In this document: piece by piece, positions 54,111 through 64,000 of the stretch
Numbering within the stretch: position 1 is the stretch's first letter
Layout: each line of letters begins with the position of its first letter
Assembly (NCBI GenBank): GCA_043228905.1
Contig: JBHGNT010000020.1
Span: 15,624,001 to 15,688,000, forward strand
Origin: Azolla caroliniana
Taxonomy: Eukaryota; Polypodiophyta
Reading direction: 5' to 3'
DNA length: 64,000 bases
Notes under the pieces: generated by a model
Seen by the model: only the letters and a program-made list of their open reading frames with translations
Databases searched by the model: none
What the model was told of the DNA's origin: nothing
Program-made: the position numbers and the translations under genes

Positions 54111-57100
54111 GTTCATACAGGTCGAGAGACATCAAGATTTTGAAACTCAGGTCGAGAGACATGAGGAAATTAGCAAATTTGAGGAGGGAGTTGAGCAGAG
54201 CCAGTGAGTAAATTAAAATGTTCATATTTGGCTCGTGTGATATCGGATTTTTGTGTTCAAACTTGCGAATCGAAGCTAACATCGCTAGCTATGATATGTA
54301 ACTAAAAAATAAAGATTTTAAACTTAGGTCGAGAGACATGAAGAAATTAGCAAATTTGAGGAGGGAGTTGAGAAGAGCTCATTAGTAAATGAAAATGTTC
54401 ATACCTGGCTCGTGTGATATTGGATTTTGGTGTTCAAACATGCGAATTGAAGCTAACAATGCTAGCTAGGATATGGTATTGAAAAAACAAGATTTTGAAA
54501 CTCAGGTCGAGAGACATGAGGAAATTAGCAAATTTGAGGAGGGAGTTGACAAGAGGCGGTGAGTAAATTAAAATGTTCATATTTGGCTCGTGTGATATCA
54601 GATTTTTGTGTTCAAACATGTGAATCGAAGCTAACAAAGATAGCTAGTATATGGTATTGAAAAAATAAGATTATAAAACTCAGATCGAGAGACATGAAGA
54701 AATTAGCAAATTTGAGGAGGGAGTTGAGAAGAGCCCGTGAGGAAATTAAAATGATCATACCTGGCTCGTGTGATATCGGATTTATGTGTTCAAACATGTG
54801 AATCGAAGCTAACAACTCTAGCTTTGATGTGCAATTAAAAAATAAAGATTCTGAAATTCAGGTCAAGAGACGTGAAGAAATTAGCAAATTTCAGGAGGGA
54901 GTTGAGAAGAGCCCGTGAGTAAATTAAAATGATCATACCTGGCTCGTGTGATATCGGATTTATGTTTTGAAACATGTGACTCGAACCTAACAACTCTAGC
55001 TTTGACGTGGAATTAAAAAACCAAGATTTTGAAACTCAGGTCGAGAGACATGAGGAAATTAGCAAATTTGAGGGGGGAGTTCAGAAGAGCCCGTGAGTAA
55101 ATTAAAATGTTCATACCTGGCTCGTGTGATATCGGATTTCAGTGTTCAAACATACGAATCGAAGCTAACAATGTTAGCTATGATATGGAACTAAAAAATA
55201 AAGATTTTAAAACTTAGGTCGAGAGACATGAAGAAATCAGCAAATTTGAGGAGGGAGTTGAGAAGAGCTTATTAGTGGATAAAAATGTTCACACCTGGCT
55301 CGTGTGATATCGGATTTTTGTGTTCAAACATGCGAATCGAAGCTAACAAAGCTAGCTACCATATGGTATTGAAAGAACAAGATTTTAAAACTCAGGTCGA
55401 GAGACATGAAGAAATTAGCAAATTTGAGGAGGGAGTTGAGAAGAGCCCGTGAGTAAATTAAAATGTTCATACCTGGCTTGTGTGATATCGGATTTATGTG
55501 TTCAAACATGAGAATCGAATCTAACAATTCTAGCTTTGACGTGGAGTTAAAAAACCAAGATTTTGAAACTCAGGTCGAGAGACATGAGGAAATTAGCAAA
55601 TTTGAGGAGGGAGTTGAGCAGAGCCGGTGAGTAAATTAAAATGTTCATATTTGGCTCGTTTGATATCGGATTTTTGTGTTCAAACATGCGAATCAAAGTT
55701 AACAACGCTAGCTATGATATGTAACTAAAAAAATTAAGATTTTAAAACTTAGGTCGAGAGGCATGAAGAAATCAGCAAATTTGAGGAGGGAGTTGAGAAG
55801 AGCTCATTAGTAAATGAAAATGTTCATACCTGGCTCGTCTAATATCAGATTTTGGTATTCAAACATGCGAATTGAAGCTAACAATGCTAGCTAGGATATG
55901 GTATTGAAAAAACAAGATTTTAAAACTCAGGTCAACAGACATGAGGAAATTAGCAAATTTGCAGAGGGAGTTGAGAAGAGCGTGTGAGTAAATTAAAATG
56001 TTCATACCTGGCTCGTGTGATATCGGATTTTGGTGTTGAAACATGTAAATCGAAGCTCACAATGCTATCTTTGACATGGAATTAAAAAATCAAGATTTTG
56101 AAACTCAGGTCGAGAGACATGAGGAAATTAGCATATTTGAGGAGGGGGTTGAGAAGAGGCGGTGAGTAAATTAAAATGTTCATATTTGGCTCGTATGATA
56201 TCGGATTTTTGTGTTCAAACATGCGAATCAAAGCTAACAAGGCTAGCTATGATGTGTAACTGAAAAATTAAGAATTGAAAACTTAGGTCGAGAGACATGA
56301 AGAAATCAGTAAATTTAAGGAGGGAGTTGAGAAGAGCTCATTAGTAAATGAAAATGTTCATACCTGGCTCGTCTAATATCAGATTTTGGTATTCAAACAT
56401 GCGAATTGAAGCTAACAATGCTAGCTAGGATATGGTATTGAAAAAACAAGATTTTAAAACTCAGGTCAAGAGACATGAAGAAATTAGCAAATTTGGGGAG
56501 GGAGTTGAGAAGATCCTGTGAGTAAATTAAAATGTTCATACCTGGCTTGTGTGATATCGGATTTTGAGGTTCAAACATGTAAATCGAAGCTCACAACGCT
56601 GCCTTTCACATGGAATTAAAAAATCAAGATTTTGAAACTCAGGTCGAGAAAAATGAGGGAATTAGCAAATTTGAGGAGGGGGTTGAGTAGAGCCGGTGAG
56701 TAAATTAAAATGTTCATATTTGGCTCCTATGATATTGGATTGTTGTGTTCAAACATGCGAATCGAAGCTAACAACGCTAGCTATGATATGTAACTAAAAA
56801 ATCAAAATTTTGAAACTCAGGTCGAGAGACATGAGGAAATTAGCAAATTTGAGGAGGGAGTTGAGAAGAGCTTATTAGTGGATAAAAGTGTTCACACTTG
56901 CCTCGTGTGATATCGGATTTTTGTGTTCAAACATGCGAATCGAAGCTAACAAAGCTAGCTAGGATATGGTATTGAAAAAACAAGATTTCAAAACTCAGGT
57001 CGAGAGACATGAACAAATTAGCAAATTTTAGGAGGGAGATGAGAAGAACCCGTGAGGAAATTAAAATGATCATACCTGGCTCGTGTGATATCGGATTTAT

Positions 57101-60100
57101 TTTTTCAAACATGTGAATCGAAGCTAACAACTCTAGCTTTGACGTGGAATTAAAAAATCAAGATTTTAAAACTCAAGTCGAGAGATATGAAGAAATTAGC
57201 AAATTTAAAGAGGGAGTTGAGACGAGCCCGTGAGTAAAATTAAATATTTATATTTTGCTCGTGTGATATCGGATTTTTGTGTTCAAACATGCGAATCGAA
57301 GCTAACAACGCTAGCTATGATATGTAACTTAATAATTAAGATTTTAAAACTTAGGTCGAGAGACATGAAGAAATCAGCAAATTTGAGGAGGGAGTTGAGA
57401 AGAGCTCATTAGTAAATTAAAATGTTCATACCTGGCTCGTGTGATATCGGATTTATGTGTTCAAACATGAGAATTGAAGCTAACAACTCTAGCTTTGACA
57501 TGGAGTTAAAAAACCAAGATTTTGAAACTTAGGTCGAGAGACATGAGAAAATTAGCAAATTTGAGGAGGGAGTTGGCAGAGCCGGTGAGTAAATTAAAAT
57601 GTTCATATTTGGCTCGTTTGTTATCGGATTTTTGTGTTCAAACATGCGAATCAAAGTTAACAACGCTAGCTATGATATGTAACTAAAAAAATTAAGATTT
57701 TAAAACTTAGGTCGAGAGACATGAAGAAATCAGCAAATTTGAGGAGGGAGTTGAGAAGAGCTCATTAGTAAATGAAAATGTTCATAGCTGACTCGTGTGA
57801 TATCGGATTTTTGTTTTCAAAGATGCGCATAGAAGCTAACAAAGCTAGCTAAGATATGGTATTGAAAAAATAAGATTTTAAAACTCAGGTCGAGAGACAT
57901 GAACAAATTAGCAAATTTGAGGAGGGAGTTGAGAAGAGCCCGTGAGGAAATTAAAATGATCATACCTCGCTCCCGTGATATCGGATTTTTGTGTTCAAAC
58001 ATGCGAATTGAAGCTGACAACTCTAGTTTTGACGTGTAGTTAAAAAATCAAGATTTTGAAACTCAGGTCAACAGACCTGAAGAAATTAGCAAATTTGAGA
58101 AGGGAGTTGAGAAGAGCCCGTGAGTAAATTAAAATATTCATACGTGGCTCGTGTGATATCTGATTTTGGTGCTCAAACATGTAAATCGAAGCTCACAACG
58201 CTATCTTTGACATGGAATTAAAAAATCAAGATTTCGAAACCCAAGTCGAGAGACATGAGGAAATTAGCAAATTTGAGGAGGGAGTTGAGAAGAGGCGGTG
58301 AGTAAATTAAAATGTTCATATTGGGCTCGTATGATATCGGATTTTGTTGTTTAAACGTGCGAATCGAAGCTAACGATGCTAGCTAGGATATGCTATTGAA
58401 AAAACAAGATTTTAAAACTCAGGTCAAGAGAGATGAAGAAATTAGCAAATTTGAGGAGGGAGTCGAGAAGAGCCGTGAGTAAATTAAAATGGTCATACCT
58501 GGCTCGTGTGATATCGGATTTTTGTGTTCAAACATGCGAATCGAAGCTAACAAAGCTAGCTAGGATATGGTATTGAAAAGATAAGATTTTAAAACTTAGG
58601 TCGACAGACATGAAGAAATTAGCAAATTTGAGGAGGGAGTTGAGAAAAGCCCGTGAGGAAATTAAAATGATCATACCTCTTTCGTGTGATATCGGATTTT
58701 TGTGTTCAAACATGCGAATCGAAGCTAACAACCCTAGCTTTGACGTGGATTTAAAAAACCAAGATTTCGAAACTCAGGTCGAGAGACATGAAGAAAATAG
58801 CAAATTTGAGGAGGGTGTTGAGAAAAGCCCTTGAGGAAATTAAAATGATCATACCTGGCTCCTGTGATATCGGATTTATGTGTTCAAACATGTGAATCGA
58901 AGCTAACACCTCTAGCTTTGACGTGGAATTAAAAAATCAAGATTTTGAAACTTGGGTCTAGAGACGTGAAGAAATTAGCAAATTTGAGGAGGGACTTGAG
59001 AAAAGCCCGTGACTAAATTAAAATGTTCATACCTTGCTCGTGTAATATTAGATGTTTGTGTTCAAACATGCGTATCGAAGTTAACAAAGCTAGCTATGTT
59101 ATGGAAGTAAAAAATCAAGATTTTGAAACTGAGATCGAGAGACATGAACAAATTACCAAATTTGAGGAGGGAGTTGAGAAGAGCCCGTGAGTAAAGTAAA
59201 ATGTTCATACCTGGCTCGTGTGATATCGGATTTTTGTGTTCATACATGCCTATCGAAGCTAACAACGCTAGCTATTATATGAAATTAAAAAATCAAGATT
59301 TTGAAACTCAGGTAGAGATATATGAAGAAATTAGCAAATTTGAGGAGGGACATGAGAAGAACCGTGAGTAAATTAAAATGGTCATAACTGGCTCGTGTGA
59401 TATCGGATGTTTGTGTTGAAACATGCGAATCGAAGATAACAAAGGTAGCTATGATTTGGAATTAAAAAATCAAGATTTTGAAATTCCGGTCGAGAGACAT
59501 GAAGATATTAGCAAATTTGAGGAGGGAATCGAGAAGAGCCCGTCAGTAAATTAAAATGTTCATACCTAGCTCGTGTGATATCGGATATTTGTGTTCAAAC
59601 ATGCGTATCGAAGCTAACAATGCTAGCTATGATATAGAATTAAAAAATCAAGATTCTGAAATTCAGGTCGAGAGACATGAAGAAATTAGCAAATTTTAGG
59701 AGGGAATCGAGAAGAGCCCGTGAGTAAATTAAAATGGTCATACCAAGTTCCTGTGATATCGGATTTCTGTGTTCAAATATGCAAATCGAACCTAACAAAG
59801 CTAGCTATGATATGGAATTAAAAAATCAAGATTTTGAAACTCAGGTCGAGAGACATGAAGAAATTAGCAAATTTGAGGAGGGAGTTGAGAAGAGCCCGTG
59901 ATCAAATTAAAATGTTCATACCTGGCTCGTGTGATATCGGATTTTTGTGTTCATATAGGCGAATCGAAGCTAACAATGCTAGCTATGATATGGAATGAAA
60001 AAATCAAGATTTTGAATCTTAGATCGAGAGAAATAAAGAAATTAGCAAATTTGAGGAGGGAGTGGAGAAGAGCCCGGGAGTAAATTAAAATGGTCATACC

Positions 60101-63100
60101 TGGCTCGTGTGATATCGGATATTTGTGTTCAAACATGCGAAATGAAGCTAACAAAGCTAGCTATGATCTGGAATTAAAATATCAAGATTTTGAAACTCAG
60201 GTCGAGAGACATGAAGAAATTAGCAAATTTGAGGAGGGAGTGGAGAAGAGCCCGGGAGTAAATTAAAATGGTCATACCTGGCACGTGTTATATCGGATAT
60301 TTGTGTTCAAACATGCGAATCGAAGCTAACAAAGCTAGCTATGATATGGAATTAAAAAATTAGGATTTTGAAGCTCAGGTCGACAGACATGAAGAAATTA
60401 GCAAATTTGAGGAGGGAGTTGAGAAGAGCCTGTGAGTAAATTAAAATGTTCATACATGGCTTGTGTGATATCGGATTTTTGTGTTCAAACATGCGTATCG
60501 ATGCTCACAACGCTAGCTATGATAAGCAATTAAAAAATCAAGATTTTGAAACTCAGGTAGAGAGACATGAAGAAATTAGCAAATTTGAGGATGGACTCGA
60601 GAAGAGCCCGTGAGTAAATTAAAATGGTCATACCTGGCTCCTGTGATATCAGATTTCTGTGTTCAAAGATGCGAATCGAAGCTAACAAAGCTAGCTATCA
60701 TATGGAATTAAAAAATCAAGATTTTGAATCTCAAAACGAGGGAAATAAAGAAATTAGCAAATTTAAGGAGGGAGTTGAGAAGAGCCCGTGATTAAATTAA
60801 AATGTTCATACCTGGCTCGTGTGAAATTGGATTTTTCTGTTCATACATTCGAATCGAAGCTAAAAGTTCTAGCTATGATACGGAATGAAAAAATCAAGAT
60901 TTTGAATCTCAGATCGAGAGAAATAAAGAAATTAGCAAATTTGAGGAGGGAGTGGAGAAGAGCCCGGGAGTAAATTAAAAAGGTCATACCTGGCTCGTCT
61001 GATATCGGATTTTTGTGTTCAAACATGCGAATCGAAGCTAACAAAGCTAGCTATGATATGGAATTAAAAAATTACGATTTTAAAGCTCAGGTCGAGAGAC
61101 ATGAAGAAATGAGCAAATTTGAGGAGGGAGTTGAGAAGAGCTTGTGAGTAAATTAAAATGTTCATACATGGCTTGTGTGATATCGGATTTTTGTGTTAAA
61201 ACATGTGTATGGAAGCTCACAACGCTAGCTATGATAAGCAATTAAAAAATCAATATTTTGAAACTCAGGTCGAGAGACATGAAGAAATTAGTAAATTTGA
61301 GGATGGACTCGAGAAGAGCCCGTGAGTAAATTAAAATGGTCATACCTGGCTCGTATGATATCGGATTTTTGTGTTCAAAGATGCAAATCGAAGCTAACAA
61401 AGCTAGCTATGTTATGGAATTAAAAAATCAAGATTTTGAAATTCCGGTCGACAGACATGAAAAATTAGCAAATTTGAGGAGGGAGTTGAGAAGAGCCCGT
61501 GAGTAAATTAAAATGGTCATACCTGGCTCGTCTGATATCAGATTTTTGTGTTCAAACATGCGGAACGAAGCTAACAAAGCTAGGTATGATATGGGATTAA
61601 AAAATTAAAATTTTGAAGCTCAGGTCGAGAGACATGAAGAAATTAGCAAATTTGAGGAGGGAGTTGAGAAGACCTTGTGAGTAAATTAAAATGTTCATAC
61701 ATGGCTTGTGTGATATCGGATGTTTGTGTTGAAACATGCGAATCGAAGCTAACAAAGCTCGCGATGATATGGAATTAAAAAATCAAGATTTTGAAACTCC
61801 GATCGAAGGACACGAAGAAATTAGCAAATTTGAGGAGGGACTTGAGAAGAGCCCGTGAGTAAATTAAAATGGTCATACCAAGTTCCTGTGATATCGGATT
61901 TCTGTGTTCAAATATGCAAATCGAAGCTAACAAAGCTAACTATGATATGGAATTAAAAAATCAAGATTTTGACACTCAGGTTGAGAGACATGAAGAAATT
62001 AGCAAATTTGAGGAGGGAGTTGAGAAGAGCCCGTGATTAAATTAAAATGTTCATACCTTTCTCGTGTGATATCGGATTTTTGTGTTCAAATATGCAAATC
62101 GAAGCTAACAAAGCTAGCTATGATATGGAATTAAAAAAACAAGAATTTGAAACTCACGTCGAGTGAAATGACGAAATTAGAAAATTTGAGGAGTGAGTTT
62201 ATAAGAGACATGAAGAGACATGGAATTAAAATGTTCATACCTGGCTCGTGTGATATCGGATTTTTGTGTTCAAACATGCGTACCGAAGCTAAGATTGCTA
62301 GCTATGTTATGGAATTAAAAAATCAAGATTTTGAATCTAAGGTCGAGAGACATGAAGAAATTAGTAAATTTGAGGAGGGACATGAGAAGAGCCCGTGAGT
62401 AAAGTAAAATGTTCATACCTGGCTCGTGTAATATCGGATTTTTGTGTTCAAATATGCAAATCGAAGCTAACAAAGCTAGCTATGATATAGAATTAAAAAA
62501 TCAAGATTTTGAAACTCAGGTCAAGAGACATGAAGAAATTAGCAAATTTGAGGATGGACTCGAGAAGAGCCTGTGAGTAAATTAAAATGGTCATACCTGG
62601 CTAGTGTGATATCGGATTTTTGTGTTCAAACATGCGTATTGAAACTCACGACGCTAGCTATGATAAGCAATTAAAAAATCAAGATTTTGAAACTCAGGTC
62701 GAGAGACATGAAGAAATTAGCAAATTTGAGGATGGACTCGAGAAGAGCCTGTGAGTAAATTAAAATGGTCATACCTGGCTATGATATGGAATTAAAAAAT
62801 TTAAGATTTTGAAGCTCAGGTCGAGAGACATGAAGAAATTAGCAAATTTGAGGAGGGAGTTGAGAAGAGCCTGTGAGTAAATTAAAATGTTCATACATGG
62901 GTTGTGGGATATCGTCTTTTTGTGCTAAAACATGCGTATGGAAGCTCACAACGCTAGATATGATAAGCAATTAAAAAATCCAGATTTTGAAACTCAGGTC
63001 GAGAGACATGAAGAAATTAGCAAATTGGAGGATGGACTCGAGAAGAGCCTGTGAGTAAATTAAAATGTTCATACCTGGCTATTATATGGAATTAAAAAAT

Positions 63101-63612
63101 TAAGATTTTGAAGCTCAGGTCGAGAGACATGAGGAAATTAGCAGATTTGAGGAGGGAGTTGAGAAGAGCTTGTGAGTAAATTATAATGTTCATACATGGC
63201 TTGTGTGATATCGGATTTTTGTGTTAAAACATGCGTATGGAAGCTCACAACGCTAGATATGATAAGCAATTAAAAAATCAAGATTTTGAAACTCAGGTCG
63301 AGAGACATGAAGAAATTAGCAAATATGAGGATGGACTCGAGAAGAGCCTGTGAGTAAATTAAAATGTTCATACATGGCTCATGTGATATCGGATTTTTGT
63401 GTTCAAACATTCAAATCGAAGGTAACAAAGCTAGCTATGATATGGAATTAAAAAATCAAGATTTTGAAACTCAGGTTGGGAGACATGAAGAAATTAGCAA
63501 ATTTGAGGAGGGACATGAGAAGAGCCTGTGAGTAAATTAAAATGTTCATACCTGGCTCGTTTGATATCGGATTTTTGTGTTCAAACATGTGTATTGAAAC
63601 TCACAACGCTAG
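54111..63612 (+). repeat. Satellite subfamily 4
   Basis: Marked by gaaattagcaaatttgagg, gagttgagaagagcccg and tgagtaaattaaaatg. Short-range block repeats occur at 534 bp (3 monomers, 55859 versus 56393) and 890 bp (5 monomers, 59898 versus 60788). Confidence 0.85.
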
Positions 63613-63780
63613 AAAAAGTTTTGGTTCTTTGTCTATTCATATCCGCCGGCATCTGGCTTTTTTTACAAGTCAGCAACAGAATTCATGACTTCATTGATTC
63701 GCGCTAACATTTCTAAAAATGTAATGGATAACTTAGGAAATTTTTTTTTAGCTTCGGATCCAACTTCTGTCCAATAAAAG
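63613..63780. other. 168-bp foreign insertion in the satellite array
   Basis: The array is cut cleanly between gctag (63612) and ctatgg (63782). The anchor spacing across it is 346 bp, equal to 178 plus 168. On minus the insert reads in one frame FYWTEVGSEAKKKFPKLS, then ITFLEMLARINEVMNSVADL, then a stop, which looks like the C-terminus of a protein that I do not recognise. No target duplication or terminal repeat is obvious. It could be a fragment of an organelle or nuclear gene. Confidence 0.7.
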
Positions 63781-64000
63781 CCTATGGTAAGCAGTTAAAA
63801 AATCAAGATTTTGAAACTCAGGTCGAGAGACATGAAGAAATTAGCAAATTTGAGGAGGGACTTGAGAAGAGCCCGTGAGTAAATTAAAATGGTCATACCA
63901 AGTTCCTGTGATATCGGATTTCTGTGTTCAAATATGCAAATCGAAGCTAACAAAGCTAGCTATGATATGGAATTAAAAAAACAAGGTTTTGAAACATAGG
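63781..64000 (+). repeat. 178-bp satellite array, continuing past the window end
   Basis: Monomers resume in the same orientation and phase after the 168-bp insertion, and belong to subfamily 4. The array runs off the end of the window. Confidence 0.95.

Larger units (their letters stand above)
45327..63612 (+). repeat. 178-bp tandem satellite array, about 103 monomers
   Basis: The anchor gagagacatg recurs at 45341, 45519, 45697, 45875, 46053, 46231 and so on, always 178 bp apart. The same 178-bp spacing holds at 60026, 60204 and 60382. Monomers are head to tail on one strand. Conserved blocks are aactcaggtcgagagacatg, tgaggaggg, atgttcatacctggctcg, tgtgatatcggatttttgtg, ttcaaacatgcgaatcgaag and gctagctatgatatgg. 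The monomer length is in the range of many plant centromeric satellites. Divergence between distant monomers is visible by eye and subfamilies change along the array. Confidence 0.98.

Noticed and set aside
45411-61044. Dozens of minus-strand frames of 60-86 codons with a shared MFEHKNPISHEPGMN-like start
   Set aside because: They are the same accidental open frame of the 178-bp satellite seen once per monomer. Its apparent conservation is that of the repeat. No codon-type constraint, promoter or variation in length suggests a gene family.
1-64000. Bacterial-type systems, CRISPR arrays, rRNA genes, defence islands
   Set aside because: Looked for on both strands. The repeats present are satellite, LTR and microsatellite types, and all long frames are retrotransposon polyproteins.

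Overview
This window is plant nuclear DNA. The signs are many Ty1/copia and Ty3/gypsy LTR retrotransposons with plant-style initiator-Met-tRNA primer sites, one remnant of a split eukaryotic housekeeping gene (TRAPP subunit TRAPPC5/TRS31), and more than 18 kb of a 178-bp satellite. I cannot name the species. There are no bacterial genes, rRNA genes, CRISPR arrays or operons. The layout fits a repeat-rich pericentromeric or heterochromatic region of a large plant genome.

Layout. (1) 1-4.6 kb is a patchwork of broken fragments: gypsy pol (+), copia integrase (-), copia integrase (+), and an unassigned insert with a coiled-coil gag-like piece and a tRNA-like sequence. (2) 4.6-19.8 kb is a three-level nest. 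Copia-A (+, degenerate) is split by Gypsy-B (-, degenerate), whose 5' LTR is split by Copia-C (-, one intact 1344-codon gag-pol). (3) 20-22 kb holds the 3' end of another copia (J) between inverted copies of a ~150-bp sequence. (4) 22-28 kb is AT-rich non-element DNA with a TTAGGG-type telomere-like tract, a 215-bp tandem duplication and one weak small ORF. (5) 28-42.9 kb is a second three-level nest. Copia-F (-, broken) is split by Gypsy-E, a chromodomain gypsy whose two 455-bp LTRs are almost identical. The gag of Gypsy-E is split by Copia-D, which has an intact 1357-codon gag-pol and near-identical LTRs. (6) 42.9-45.3 kb carries a 63-bp x 3 minisatellite, the exons of a decayed TRAPPC5/TRS31 gene and a (CT)n tract. 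(7) 45.3 kb to the window end is a head-to-tail 178-bp satellite with regional subfamilies, multi-monomer block duplications and one clean 168-bp insertion.

Insertion order can be read from the sequence: target-site duplications are visible for all four inner insertions, ACGC for B, CTGTT for C, GACCG for E and CTCGG for D. Removing each insert restores the interrupted coding or LTR sequence. Only Copia-C and Copia-D keep full-length polyproteins. Copia-D also keeps the primer site, the polypurine tract and both LTRs, so it is the best candidate for a recently active element. Copia-C seems to have lost its polypurine tract and the first 20 bp of its 3' LTR.

Element letters (A-J) are labels for this report only. 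Family names are limited to what domains show; lineage assignment would need a search.
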